Positions 7,596 through 16,507 of a stretch of 37,919 bases of DNA are shown here, piece after piece (the first letter of the stretch is position 1; each line of letters begins with the position of its first letter). The translations under genes and the position numbers were made by a program. Under the pieces are notes generated by a model. It was not told the DNA's origin and did not search any database. It worked only from the letters and a program-made list of their open reading frames with translations. Source of the DNA: CAXQRU01 sp964226685 (GTDB lineage: Bacteria; Pseudomonadota; Gammaproteobacteria; Pseudomonadales; Cellvibrionaceae); the NCBI GenBank assembly GCA_964226685.1, contig CAXQRU010000014.1:1-37919 (forward strand), given 5' to 3'.

Positions 7596-8342
7596 TTACT
7601 CGGTTAAAGACTTTCGAATACGCTCTAAATCATGTTCTGTATCAATGCCCAAAGGCACTTTTTCGCAAGCTGGCTCAACATGAATTGATAAACCATTATC
7701 CAATAAACGAAGCTGTTCCAAGGATTCCAGTTGTTCAATAGTGGATGGCGGAAGATTGACAAATTGGGCCAGAGTCGACACGCGATAAGCATAAATACCG
7801 ATATGCCGCTGAGCAATCAATTCTGACCACTGCCCAGCCGTTGCCCTTGGCCATGGAATCGGCGCTCTGGAAAAATACAAGGCCAAGCCCTTTTGATTGC
7901 TCACTACCTTGACGGCATTTGGATCTTTAAATTCATCTTCAGAGTGAATGGTCGTCGAGAGTGTTGCACAGCTCGCATGGATATGACCATGAAGATTTTT
8001 TGCTACTTGATTGATCACTTCAGGTGGAATCAATGGTTCATCGCCCTGCACATTGACAACAATGTGCTCGCTATCAAGTGATAAATGCTGACACACTTCA
8101 TAAATCCTATCAGTTCCAGATAGATGGTTCTTTGAGGTTAAACAAGCCTTCGCACCAAATTTCTGACAAGCATCGACGATACGGGTATCATCCGTGGCCA
8201 CTACCACTTGACTGGCAGCACTTTTTAGGGCTTGACGATACACTCGCTCAATCATCGTTTGACCATTAATATCGACTAAAGGCTTACCTGGTAAACGGCT
8301 AGAGGCAAAGCGTGCGGGTATCACAACGGTAAAATCAATCAT
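7596..8342 (-). CDS. kdsB: 3-deoxy-manno-octulosonate cytidylyltransferase
   Basis: Activates Kdo with CTP to CMP-Kdo for attachment to lipid A. 248 residues, the usual size. The nucleotide-binding start FTVVIPARFASSRLPGKPL, the middle VNVQGDEPLIPPEVI (metal-binding Asp) and YFSRAPIPWPR are hallmark KdsB stretches. A later RHIGIYAYRVSTL is also typical. The ATG overlaps the lpxK stop by 8 bases. Together with lpxK just upstream it places two adjacent lipid A/Kdo steps in one transcript. Confidence 0.96.
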   Translation of the reverse strand: MIDFTVVIPARFASSRLPGKPLVDINGQTMIERVYRQALKSAASQVVVATDDTRIVDACQKFGAKACLTSKNHLSGTDRIYEVCQHLSLDSEHIVVNVQGDEPLIPPEVINQVAKNLHGHIHASCATLSTTIHSEDEFKDPNAVKVVSNQKGLALYFSRAPIPWPRATAGQWSELIAQRHIGIYAYRVSTLAQFVNLPPSTIEQLESLEQLRLLDNGLSIHVEPACEKVPLGIDTEHDLERIRKSLTE

Positions 8343-9330
8343 TAGACTTAATAACCTTTACAATATTTTGAATCAAAGATTCCGGCAGTTTGGCCGACAC
8401 ATCCAAGGCCCACCAATGCTCACGGGCAAAGGACGTGCACTTGACTGCATCTTTCATGGTCATGATAACAGGTTCATCACCAAATTCTGCAAAGTCTTCG
8501 CTACTAAAGGGGTGATGATCTGCGAACGCGTGATACTTGGCATCAATACCTAGAGCGGCAATGGCATCAAAAAAACGTTGGCTATGGGCGATGCTGGTCA
8601 CTACATGTACCGACCCATTAGGCCAAGGCCGATCACCTAAGCTAGCTGTTTTTGAGCCGCTAACTTGCCGCCATTGGGTAGCTTCCAAAGAATAAACAAT
8701 TGAACAGAATTCATCAGACTCCGTGCTGAGACAAAAATCTACCTGTTGTAGTCGGCTTATTGGCTCTCTCAATGGCCCGGCTGGTAAACAGCGTCGGTTA
8801 CCTAAACTGGTTTGACTCACGACACAAAGCTCGACGGTTCGCCCAAGGCGGTAATGTTGCAAACCATCATCACTAATAACGACGTCACAATCATGATTGG
8901 CCAACAAGCACTGAGCGGCTGCCACTCGATCTACACAGACCGCCACTGGACAACGAGCTTCCCTTGCGATCATCAACGGCTCATCGCCAGACTCACAAGC
9001 CTTAGAATCAGGGGTCACTATTTTGGGGGAGGACGCATCAATACCATAAGCTCGGCTGATCACTCCAGGTTTCAAGCCCTGCTCTGCTAAGGCTTTAGCC
9101 AAAGCAATCACCACCGGGCTTTTACCACTGCCACCCACAGAGATATTACCGACAACAATGACCGGGACAGGCAAAAGGATTTGATTTTTGAGCAAACGAG
9201 CGGCTCGAACCTTGGATAGTAGATAAAACAAACCTGATAAGGGCAGCAGCAGCGTGCTCACTACTCCCTTTTTGGACCAAACTGATAAAAAGAACCGATG
9301 CAACCAGGGCAAATGGTTTGAGGGCGTCAT
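8335..9330 (-). CDS. lpxK: Tetraacyldisaccharide 4'-kinase
   Basis: Phosphorylates the 4' position of the lipid A disaccharide at the inner-membrane face, giving lipid IVA. 331 residues. The N-terminal hydrophobic segment LLPLSGLFYLLSKVRAARL anchors it. The P-loop is GNISVGGSGKSPVVIAL near residue 61, followed by SRAYG and the DDGLQHYRLGR motif near 155, which carries the conserved Asp-Asp and His of LpxK. The gene starts 4 bases after exbD and overlaps kdsB. No anomalies seen. Confidence 0.96.
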   Translation of the reverse strand: MTPSNHLPWLHRFFLSVWSKKGVVSTLLLPLSGLFYLLSKVRAARLLKNQILLPVPVIVVGNISVGGSGKSPVVIALAKALAEQGLKPGVISRAYGIDASSPKIVTPDSKACESGDEPLMIAREARCPVAVCVDRVAAAQCLLANHDCDVVISDDGLQHYRLGRTVELCVVSQTSLGNRRCLPAGPLREPISRLQQVDFCLSTESDEFCSIVYSLEATQWRQVSGSKTASLGDRPWPNGSVHVVTSIAHSQRFFDAIAALGIDAKYHAFADHHPFSSEDFAEFGDEPVIMTMKDAVKCTSFAREHWWALDVSAKLPESLIQNIVKVIKSND

Positions 9331-9333
9331 TCC

Positions 9334-9750
9334 TTATTTGGTAGGATTAACTACGGTCATTCTTTGGTCAGCAAAGCCCAAACGCCCTGCCGCATCCATA
9401 AACCGGATAACATGTTTATAGGAAGTTAACTCATCAGCCAAAATAACCAAAGGCAGTTTGTTATTCCCTTTAGAGGCCTCACCCAAAGCCCTCATCAATG
9501 TTTCAACTTCACCATTTCTCACCGTTCTACCATTGATGCTGTAGGTACCTGAACGATCGATAATAACATTCAAGACATTTTCTTCAGCCAAGGCAGCCTC
9601 ACCTCTGGATTCAGGTAACGTCACTACCAAATTGCGCTCCTTTTTAAAGGTTGTGGTGACCATGAAGAAAATTAACAGAAGAAACACCACATCAATCAAT
9701 GGGGTGAGGTTAATGGTATTGTCTTCTGTTCTTTGTCTGCGAAAATTCAT
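9334..9750 (-). CDS. exbD: ExbD/TolR-family biopolymer transport protein
   Basis: The 138-residue partner of the ExbB-type motor protein. A single N-terminal membrane helix carries the essential Asp in TPLIDVVFLLLIFFMV (residues 17-32). The remainder is a periplasmic peptidoglycan-binding-type domain ending in FMDAAGRLGFADQRMTVV. The start ATG shares a base with the exbB stop (TAATG). In this lpxK-linked context (as in Pseudomonas) the pair is annotated generically. No TonB, TolA or outer-membrane receptor lies nearby, so which process it energises is unknown. Confidence 0.93.
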   Translation of the reverse strand: MNFRRQRTEDNTINLTPLIDVVFLLLIFFMVTTTFKKERNLVVTLPESRGEAALAEENVLNVIIDRSGTYSINGRTVRNGEVETLMRALGEASKGNNKLPLVILADELTSYKHVIRFMDAAGRLGFADQRMTVVNPTK

Positions 9751-10376
9751 TATTTAACCTTGGACTCAACACGACGGTCACTGTACAACGCATCCACCAG
9801 CTTCACAGATTCCTGCTCCATGGTGACAGCCAAATTATCAATTCGGCGCACAAAATAGCGATGACTAATCATGGCCGGAATAGCAACTACCAGGCCAGCA
9901 GCCGTGGTAATCAAGGCCTCAGAAATGCCCCCCGCTAAGCTTTGAACATCACCCGTTCCGGTTTCTTTCAATACCCAGAAGGCTTCAATCATACCAAACA
10001 CTGTACCGAGTAAACCCAACAGCGGAGCAACGGCGGCTATGGTTCCAAGTGCATTGACATAGCGCTCCATACCATGAATCACCTGGTTGGCCGCCTCTTG
10101 GATACTGTCTTTCATAAGATCGCGGCCATTGCGAGAATTACTCAAACCAGCCGCTAGAATTTTACCTAGCTCAGAAGACTGCTTAAGCTCCTTGAGTTTA
10201 GCCGCATCGACTTGATTGTTTTTAACCCAGTTCCAAACCTGCGCCAGCAAGTTCTTGGGAGTGATTTTCTTGGGGTTGAGCGTCCAATAACGCTCGATGG
10301 TAATAGCAAAAACAGCAATAGAACATAGTAAAATTGGCGCCATCATCCAGCCGCCTTCTTTAATCACATCTTGCAC
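9750..10376 (-). CDS. exbB: ExbB/TolQ/MotA-family proton channel protein
   Basis: A 208-residue inner-membrane proton-channel subunit. The first helix is GWMMAPILLCSIAVFAITIE. Two later helices lie in the family core (YVNALGTIAAVAPLLGLLGTVFGM near 113-136 and ALITTAAGLVVAIPAMISH near 160-178). The start is GTG (10376-10374) with GGAG about 9 bases upstream. It heads the nine-gene operon running to pgsA, and a sigma70-like promoter lies about 35 bases upstream. It works with ExbD to convert proton flow into mechanical work on a partner spanning the envelope. Confidence 0.93.
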   Translation of the reverse strand: MQDVIKEGGWMMAPILLCSIAVFAITIERYWTLNPKKITPKNLLAQVWNWVKNNQVDAAKLKELKQSSELGKILAAGLSNSRNGRDLMKDSIQEAANQVIHGMERYVNALGTIAAVAPLLGLLGTVFGMIEAFWVLKETGTGDVQSLAGGISEALITTAAGLVVAIPAMISHRYFVRRIDNLAVTMEQESVKLVDALYSDRRVESKVK

Positions 10377-10410
10377 AATGAGAACTCCAAGCTAATGACG
10401 ACACAACTTT

Positions 10411-10437
10411 AGCATAAAAAACTCACAGTTATGTCAA
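10411..10437 (-). promoter_or_regulatory. Predicted sigma70 promoter of the exbB-pgsA operon
   Basis: On the minus strand a perfect TTGACA (10437-10432) is followed after 15 bases by TATGCT (10416-10411), or after 17 bases by TGCTAA. It lies 35-60 bases upstream of the exbB GTG, with no other strong candidate seen in the comEC-exbB gap. It would drive exbB through pgsA. Confidence 0.5.
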
Positions 10438-10452
10438 ACCGTTTTAAGGAAA

Positions 10453-10572
10453 CTCTAATTAATACTCTGGCCTAGCCGGTTTGTTCGAGATTAAGGACTA
10501 AGACCATTAGGCGGCGAAGCCCGCCTATGAACGTTTTGGACTCACGCAGAGTAAGGCCAGGGTCAATTAGAG
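10453..10572. repeat. About 120-bp imperfect dyad element between comEC and exbB
   Basis: The outer arms CTCTAATT (10453-10460) and AATTAGAG (10565-10572) are perfectly inverted. The next arms CTGGCCT (10467-10473) and AGGCCAG (10554-10560) are also perfect. At the centre TAGGCGG-cgaagc-CCGCCTA (10508-10527) forms a GC-rich hairpin. This nested symmetry is more than an ordinary terminator needs. It could be a comEC terminator plus regulatory RNA structure, or a small non-autonomous repeat. A further small dyad, ATAAT...ATTAT, lies at 10581-10596. Confidence 0.5.
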
Positions 10573-10608
10573 CTTTCTTTATAATGGGCCTATTATGGAC
10601 TAGTGAAT

Positions 10609-12873
10609 TCAATCATGCCAGTAGCGTTTTCTCGTTTCTCGAGCGAAGGATTGCTGCCAGTTCTCATTTTCATCAACCACCCAAGATAGCGTTCCACTAT
10701 CAGCGGTATTCACCCATTCGATCCCAAGTTGTTCATAGCGAGCCGTCACAGATGAGGCTGGATGACCATAGCGGTTTTTATAACCGGATGTAACAACCAC
10801 CAACTCAGGTTGAGTATGATTTAGAAAATCTACCCCCGATGAGGTTTTACTGCCATGATGTGGTGCCATAAAAATATCTACCTTTTCTGGCAAATGACCA
10901 GAAATCAAGAGGGCAATTTCAGCTCTATGCTCAATATCACCCGTCAACAACATTCTTTTTCCAAACGCTTCAATTTCTAACACACAAGAGTAATTATTGG
11001 ATTTTAAGGGTGTACTGAATAGATAATGCTCAGATCGATCATCCAAAGCCGGTGGCCACAAGACCTTGATAGAGACATCATCCAATAGCCAGCTTTGCCC
11101 TTGTTGACATAACTGAGCGCCTTTGAGCGTCTCTCCAGCCCAAAGCTGCGCAACATCAAATTGACGCTGTAAGCTCGCCAAGCCACCGGTGTGATCGCTA
11201 TCATTATGGCTCACCCAAAGCCCGTCAATGCGATTAAACCCTCGAGCACGTAGAAAAGGCGCTATCACCTGCTCTCCGGCATCATTGCCCATCCCATAGG
11301 GCGGCCCAGTATCGTAGAGATAAACTTGATCATTGATTTCCAAAACAACAGCACTGCCCTGACCTACATCTAAGAAATGGATGGCAAAAGGGTATCGGTT
11401 TGGGCTTGGGAACCATAAAGGTAACAAACAAGGTATCGCCAAAAGGCGCAAACGCAATGGGATTGGGCTCAAGTAAAGAATGGCACCCAATAAAGCGATC
11501 AACACAACCAACAAAGATGGCTCACCCAGGGCGCGGTAGAAAAATCCAGGTAGCCATTCATTGATGACTTGTAAAAATTTCACCAACCATTCCAACAAAG
11601 TAGCGGTTATCACAAATAAAAAATTGCCTGCATTAGGCAACCAAAAGACACTCGCCAAGCCAATCAACAATACCGGGACAACCAAGAGCGATACATAAGT
11701 GATCGCTATGATGTTCGCCAAGGGCGCACTCAAGCTCACACCAGAGAAAATCAATAAACTGGGAATGCTCAAACCTATAAAGATCACCCACTGGGCTCTT
11801 AAAAGGCCTTTCCACTTAGGTAAGCTTGGGTAACCAACAAAACACCACAACAAAACCGCTACAGCGCCAAATGACAACCAAAATCCGCTGCTTTGAACCG
11901 CCAAAGGATCGAAGACAACAACCAGCAATAGCGCCCACATCCACACCAGCCAGACAGGGACTTTTCTGCCCAATAAAATAGCGCCGTGAAAAACACAAAC
12001 CATGATCAGAGCACGTTGCGTTGGCAAAGAAAAACCGGCTAATAAACTATAAAATAAAGCCAATCCGATGGAACATGCCGAGGCTAGTCCTAAGCTCACA
12101 AAACTCGGTCTTAAGAACTGGACCAGTCGTATCGCAAACAAACCAATCTGAAACCCAAAAACAGCAACCAAACCCACATGCAAGCCTGAAATAGCCAGCA
12201 AATGAATGGTTCCGGTCTGCTCTAAAATACGCCTCTGCTCTTTTGAAATCCCGGTTTTATCTCCAAGAGTCAGTGCTTTCGCTAAGCCCACATAATTGGC
12301 ATCCATCGACTCATCCATTTTTTGACTAAGGTCAGTTCGAATGCACCCAAGCCAATCATCCGCACAACCACCACCCACCCGCTCATTAAACTTTGAGCGC
12401 ACAACCGAGCCGCTGGCCGCAACACCTTGACTGAGCAAATAACTTTGAAAATCGAATGTGCCTGGGCTCACGCGGCCTCTAGGGCGCTTTAATTTGACAT
12501 TTAAACGCCAAATCTCACCAGGTCTCACCTCACCATTGTGCCAACGCAGTTGCACAAGGTAATGTCTATCTTGATACTCAAACTCAAAGTAAAAACGCTG
12601 CGTTAGGCCTTCGTGAATGACTAAGCCTCTTACTTGGCCCTCAATGGGTAGCGGCTGCCGATCGAGTTCATCTGGCCACTGAGACGAGACGGCACAATAA
12701 CCATGCCATGCACCATATAAACAACCCACCACAATACAAGCAAAGATAGCGTGGCGCCGATAGCAACATAGTAGTAATATCACTAACAACGTGCTAGTTT
12801 CATAGAGGGTTGGCAGTGCTGAAACGTAGCTGACGCTAGAAATTGAAACAATCAGTAAAAGTAGATACACCAT
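10609..12873 (-). CDS. comEC: ComEC/Rec2 DNA-uptake channel protein
   Basis: An inner-membrane channel that brings single-stranded DNA into the cytoplasm during natural transformation. About 754 residues, full length. An N-terminal hydrophobic region and DUF4131-like soluble part precede the Competence domain, which begins near GLAKALTLGDKTGISKEQ (about 205) with HLLAISGLHVGLVA and many helices. The C-terminal metallo-beta-lactamase-like domain has FLDVGQGSAVVLE, SHNDSDHTGGL and APHHGSKTSS. I use the ATG at 12873 because AAGGA lies 7 bases upstream; a GTG at 12879 would be too close to it. Only 24 bases separate this start from divergent gloB. The pilus and other competence genes are not in the window. 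Confidence 0.95.
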   Translation of the reverse strand: MVYLLLLIVSISSVSYVSALPTLYETSTLLVILLLCCYRRHAIFACIVVGCLYGAWHGYCAVSSQWPDELDRQPLPIEGQVRGLVIHEGLTQRFYFEFEYQDRHYLVQLRWHNGEVRPGEIWRLNVKLKRPRGRVSPGTFDFQSYLLSQGVAASGSVVRSKFNERVGGGCADDWLGCIRTDLSQKMDESMDANYVGLAKALTLGDKTGISKEQRRILEQTGTIHLLAISGLHVGLVAVFGFQIGLFAIRLVQFLRPSFVSLGLASACSIGLALFYSLLAGFSLPTQRALIMVCVFHGAILLGRKVPVWLVWMWALLLVVVFDPLAVQSSGFWLSFGAVAVLLWCFVGYPSLPKWKGLLRAQWVIFIGLSIPSLLIFSGVSLSAPLANIIAITYVSLLVVPVLLIGLASVFWLPNAGNFLFVITATLLEWLVKFLQVINEWLPGFFYRALGEPSLLVVLIALLGAILYLSPIPLRLRLLAIPCLLPLWFPSPNRYPFAIHFLDVGQGSAVVLEINDQVYLYDTGPPYGMGNDAGEQVIAPFLRARGFNRIDGLWVSHNDSDHTGGLASLQRQFDVAQLWAGETLKGAQLCQQGQSWLLDDVSIKVLWPPALDDRSEHYLFSTPLKSNNYSCVLEIEAFGKRMLLTGDIEHRAEIALLISGHLPEKVDIFMAPHHGSKTSSGVDFLNHTQPELVVVTSGYKNRYGHPASSVTARYEQLGIEWVNTADSGTLSWVVDENENWQQSFARETRKRYWHD

Positions 12874-12897
12874 TTTCACATCCTTATGAGAGAGAAC

Positions 12898-13671
12898 ATG
12901 CTAACGATCACACCATTAGCCGCCTTGACTGACAACTATATCTGGATCATTGAGCAAAATCCATCGGAAGTGGTTGTGGTTGACCCAGGCGATGCCAGGG
13001 TAGTGTTAGACTGGCTACATAAGGAAAATAAAAAAATAAGCGCCATTCTAATTACGCATCGCCATCATGACCATACTGGCGGCGTAGCCGAACTGACCCG
13101 GCACTACAAAGTGCCTGTGTATGGCCCTGATTCACCACAGGTCCCCTGCATCACTCATAAACTCTACGATGGCGACCATCTGTCCCTTTTTGATGGATAT
13201 TCAACCACCATTCTCAAAACACCTGGGCATACTCACGATCACTTGGTGTACTACATTCACTCAAACGACAATGCTTCTCACCAATTATTTTGTGGAGACA
13301 CCCTATTTTCAGCAGGTTGCGGACGTATTTTTCCCGATGGCAGCGCCCAGTTACTGTTTCAATCTCTACAGCGCTTAAAAGCCTTACCCCAAGAGACCGT
13401 TATCTACTGTACACACGAGTATACCTTAGCCAATACCGAGTTCGCTTTAGCCGTAGAGCCCGATAATCAAGCTTTGCAAAGACGTAGAACACAAGCACAA
13501 CACGAAGCCATTACCCTACCCACCACACTGAGCCAAGAGCTTGAATTTAATCCATTTTTACGAACTGACAAGGAAAACATTATCCAAGCCGTCTGCGCCA
13601 AAGTAGGCAAGAGCATAGGCGATGAAGAATCGATTTTTGTGGAGCTACGAGCTTGGAAGGATCAATTTTAG
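12898..13671 (+). CDS. gloB: Hydroxyacylglutathione hydrolase (glyoxalase II)
   Basis: Hydrolyses S-lactoylglutathione to lactate and glutathione, the second step of methylglyoxal detoxification. The binuclear metal site is complete: THRHHDHTGG near residue 54, TPGHTHDHLVYY near 107, FCGDTLFSAGCGRIFPDG near 128 and CTHEYTLANTEFA near 168. The C-terminal glutathione-binding HAGH-type region ends NPFLRTDKENI and ELRAWKDQF. I prefer the second ATG at 12898 (257 residues), since a GAGAGAG purine run directly precedes it and MLTITPLAALTDNYIW matches family starts. The ATG at 12886 would add four residues. It is head to head with comEC. Confidence 0.95.
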   Translation: MLTITPLAALTDNYIWIIEQNPSEVVVVDPGDARVVLDWLHKENKKISAILITHRHHDHTGGVAELTRHYKVPVYGPDSPQVPCITHKLYDGDHLSLFDGYSTTILKTPGHTHDHLVYYIHSNDNASHQLFCGDTLFSAGCGRIFPDGSAQLLFQSLQRLKALPQETVIYCTHEYTLANTEFALAVEPDNQALQRRRTQAQHEAITLPTTLSQELEFNPFLRTDKENIIQAVCAKVGKSIGDEESIFVELRAWKDQF

Positions 13672-13672
13672 C

Positions 13673-13700
13673 TTGACTTAATGACGCCACGCTCTACACT
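13673..13700 (+). promoter_or_regulatory. Predicted promoter of mltD
   Basis: TTGACT (13673-13678) and TACACT (13695-13700) are separated by 16 bases, close to sigma70 consensus. It begins right after the gloB stop and leaves a leader of roughly 55 bases before the mltD ATG. Confidence 0.5.
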
Positions 13701-13763
13701 GCTCAAAATAATAAGCTATGATAAATGTTATTACCTTTTAACGACTAACAAAGCAATTAACCA

Positions 13764-14903
13764 ATGATAAAAAAACTACTGCCACTAAGCCTTTTGGTAT
13801 TGACTGCCTGTACCAGCACACAACACACTGAAAACACCTCTCAAGTACCGACTCCTACTACCAAGCTCGTTGAGGCTCCAACAAAACCCAAAGAAATCCC
13901 CAATAATGTTTGGTACTTCCTAAGAGAAAACTTGCAACTGGAGGCGCCAGAAAACTCGCAACCCTATATTGACGAAATCATCCAAGAAAACACTCGAATC
14001 CCTAAATTAGCCAACGCCTTACTCGATAAATCCTCACCTTATCTCTACTACATAAACCAAGCGGTAACTGAAAGAGACATGCCCGCTGAAATTGCGCTGA
14101 TCCCTTTGGTTGAAAGCAGCTTTGACCCTCAGGCACTATCGAGCAGCAAAGCGGCAGGTCTCTGGCAATTCATACCAATAACGGCAGAACGCTTCAAGCT
14201 GCGAGACACTTGGTGGCATGATGAGCGACGCGATGTCATAGCCTCAACCACAGCAGCTTTAGACTACCTAGAGTACTTAAATCGCTTTTTTGAAGGCGAC
14301 TGGCTGTTGACTATGGCTGCCTATAATGCCGGAGAGGGCACGGTTCAGCGCGCCGTTAAGAAAAATCGAGACAAAGGTCTCCCTGTTGATTTTTGGTCTC
14401 TTGATTTACCCAAAGAAACGCAACGCTATGTACCTAAAATTTTGGCATGGGCGCGTATTATTAAAAACCCTGAGGCTTATGGAGTGACCATTAACACTAT
14501 TGAAAACGAGCCTTACTTTGTGGCCATCGATATTGGTTCGCAAATTGATTTAAATCAGGTAGCCGAGATGGCAGGGATTGAGTATGATTTATTACTCGCG
14601 CTCAACCCCTCCTACAAGCGATGGGCCACAGACCCAGAACCTCCCCATAAATTACTGGTACCCGTAGAAAATGTTGCTACCCTTCAAGAAGCTCTTGTTG
14701 AAACACCAGTCAGTGAACGCATGAGTTGGAAACACTATCAAATCAAGCCTGGAGATTCTTTGAGTGTGATTGCCCGCAAACATGGCATCAGCGTGCAGGC
14801 TTTAAAGTTGGCGAATAATCTGAGCAACAGCAACATCCGAGCGGGAAAAACTTTGGTGATTCCAGTTCCGAGCAACCCTAGAGAATATGCCAAGAACGAT
14901 TAA
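13764..14903 (+). CDS. mltD: Membrane-bound lytic murein transglycosylase D
   Basis: An outer-membrane lipoprotein that cleaves glycan strands of peptidoglycan to 1,6-anhydro products. The lipobox is LTAC with Cys16. The SLT domain contains IALIPLVESSFDPQA, with the catalytic Glu at 117, then SKAAGLWQFIP and MAAYNAGEGTVQRAV near 190-205. A clear LysM peptidoglycan-binding repeat lies near residues 325-370 (YQIKPGDSLSVIARKHGIS to AGKTLVIP). At 379 residues with one obvious LysM it is shorter than E. coli MltD, which has two. It has its own predicted promoter and shares a hairpin terminator with the convergent HDOD gene. Confidence 0.94.
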   Translation: MIKKLLPLSLLVLTACTSTQHTENTSQVPTPTTKLVEAPTKPKEIPNNVWYFLRENLQLEAPENSQPYIDEIIQENTRIPKLANALLDKSSPYLYYINQAVTERDMPAEIALIPLVESSFDPQALSSSKAAGLWQFIPITAERFKLRDTWWHDERRDVIASTTAALDYLEYLNRFFEGDWLLTMAAYNAGEGTVQRAVKKNRDKGLPVDFWSLDLPKETQRYVPKILAWARIIKNPEAYGVTINTIENEPYFVAIDIGSQIDLNQVAEMAGIEYDLLLALNPSYKRWATDPEPPHKLLVPVENVATLQEALVETPVSERMSWKHYQIKPGDSLSVIARKHGISVQALKLANNLSNSNIRAGKTLVIPVPSNPREYAKND

Positions 14904-14920
14904 CCGGCAATCATATGCCA

Positions 14921-14946
14921 CCGCCTAAAAAATAGTTTTTAGGCGG
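14921..14946. terminator. Bidirectional terminator between mltD and the HDOD gene
   Basis: CCGCCTAAAAA (14921-14931) and TTTTTAGGCGG (14936-14946) form an 11-bp perfect stem with an ATAG loop. The A-tract on one side and T-tract on the other make it work in both directions, as expected between convergent genes. It ends 29 bases from the end of the minus-strand gene. Confidence 0.88.
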
Positions 14947-14975
14947 CATAATCAAATAAACTCAGACGAATGTTT

Positions 14976-16406
14976 CTAAGGCTTACGAGTAGCCAAAGTT
15001 TGTAGACTAAATTGTGCCTGCGAAATAAAATGGCAAAAAGACTCAAAATGTTCTTTGGTCAAAGGCTCTTCTGTTAAACCCCTATCCGCATAAACGAGTG
15101 CTGCATTTCGATTGTTGACCCGCAAGACTCCGATAAACAAGGGTCGCCTTTGCGTAAGCTTTTTCACTTTACTAGTGAACATATTAGCATCCCACATAGT
15201 CTCTTTTTGGCCAAGCCAAACTGGTTCACGTCGATTACTAGCGTAACTGAAAATGGTCGGTTCGGGGCTATCTAAATCAAAATTGAAATTCTCTCGCCAG
15301 CCCTCCGCTCCCTGCCCCAATATATACTTAGCGGATAATTGGGTTTTTCTGAAAAAGGCTAACACCACTCGTTCCAGACCAATACCTCGGTGCATACCTT
15401 CTAACACCATCCTGAAAATGGTGTTTACGTCAACTTGCTCTGTGACAACCGTAGTCAACTCCCTCAATAGTTTTAATTGGAGTTTGGCATCAGCTTGTAA
15501 AATTTTAATGGTTTCTTTTTCTTCCTTGGGTGTATGAACAACCGCCGAATTAGGGTTAGGAATTAACTGGCAAACTTCAGGCACTCCATAAGACAAGGCC
15601 ACTGACGCAGCCTCCTCTGCCATTTTATCCACTAAGGCGCGCGCATCGAGATATGAAAGCCCAGTAAACTTAACCACTTTTTGCAATATACAATCCATTT
15701 CTGAAGAAACCCACTTTTCCGCAGGCACACGAGCGACAGCTTCACCCAATCGAACCGCTTGAGCCTTCTTAGAGACCGAAGGCTGATTGGACAGCGCTTC
15801 CTGTAACACATTGCCCAAATGCCAAGTTTTACCAAGCTCTTTGGAAAGCTCTTTAAAACTTGTCCCTAGTCTTTCCATAATCAACGCCTTAGTATCCGAA
15901 CTGCTATCAATATCAACGTCCAGTTTATCCGCATCGGCCCCACCATAAGCCCAAAAAGCCATTTCGCCCAAGTTATACAATAATGTGGCCACAAACACTT
16001 CTTCTCGCTCCTCATGACCAAGGTGAGACGTAAATGCTCGCGCTTGGGTGGCACCATGAAAAGCACTCGCCATTTGTGACAATAGATGCTGCCTAGGCTT
16101 CTTTCCTAACAGAGACTCTATCACCATCAGAGAAATACAGATCGCACGGACGCCTGTAAAACCAATCAATACGATGGCCCTAGTAACAGTGTTTATTTCT
16201 TGATCATGCGGATTATAACGAACCGTATTAGCAATTCTCAAAACCTGAGACGTTAAATGCGGATCTTGTAAAATCACACTCGCCAATTGGCTAATTTCTG
16301 TCTCTTCTTGCCCAGTTAAATCGTTAAGCTCTTTAACCACTTTACCCAATACTGGCATTTCATTAGCGCTCAGGCGCTTAACCCACTGTTGTAAACCCTT
16401 TGGCAT
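14976..16406 (-). CDS. HDOD-domain signalling protein with GAF-like C-terminus
   Basis: A 476-residue cytoplasmic protein. The N-terminal half is an HDOD (degenerate HD) domain: LPVLGKVVKELNDL-type start, LASVILQDPHLTSQVLRIANT near residues 45-65, TRAIVLIGFTGVRAICIS near 80-97 and ATLLYNLGEMAFW near 145. The C-terminal third (from about 310, QVDVNTIFRMVLEGMHRGIGLERVVLAFF) resembles a GAF sensory domain. HDOD proteins commonly take part in second-messenger, stress or motility control, without known catalysis. I choose the ATG at 16406 because GGGTGA lies 8 bases upstream; a TTG at 16421 is possible. It is monocistronic. Its upstream region holds the tandem repeat shared with the ABC operon. 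Confidence 0.85.
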   Translation of the reverse strand: MPKGLQQWVKRLSANEMPVLGKVVKELNDLTGQEETEISQLASVILQDPHLTSQVLRIANTVRYNPHDQEINTVTRAIVLIGFTGVRAICISLMVIESLLGKKPRQHLLSQMASAFHGATQARAFTSHLGHEEREEVFVATLLYNLGEMAFWAYGGADADKLDVDIDSSSDTKALIMERLGTSFKELSKELGKTWHLGNVLQEALSNQPSVSKKAQAVRLGEAVARVPAEKWVSSEMDCILQKVVKFTGLSYLDARALVDKMAEEAASVALSYGVPEVCQLIPNPNSAVVHTPKEEKETIKILQADAKLQLKLLRELTTVVTEQVDVNTIFRMVLEGMHRGIGLERVVLAFFRKTQLSAKYILGQGAEGWRENFNFDLDSPEPTIFSYASNRREPVWLGQKETMWDANMFTSKVKKLTQRRPLFIGVLRVNNRNAALVYADRGLTEEPLTKEHFESFCHFISQAQFSLQTLATRKP

Positions 16407-16507
16407 ACTTTGATCACCCAATTATTATTTGAGGTTTATAGAGCTGGAACCATAGATTAAGCATAGCAAACAAAATTCATATTATTGATCTTGACGCCAA
16501 TTACTTC

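Noticed and set aside
9334..10376. Tol-Pal system (TolQ/TolR)
   Set aside because: No TolA, TolB, Pal or YbgC is adjacent, and the lpxK linkage matches the separate ExbB/ExbD pair seen in Pseudomonas.
13121..13378. Plus-strand 85-residue frame inside gloB
   Set aside because: It overlaps the metal-site region of gloB in another frame, and the translation has no recognisable features.
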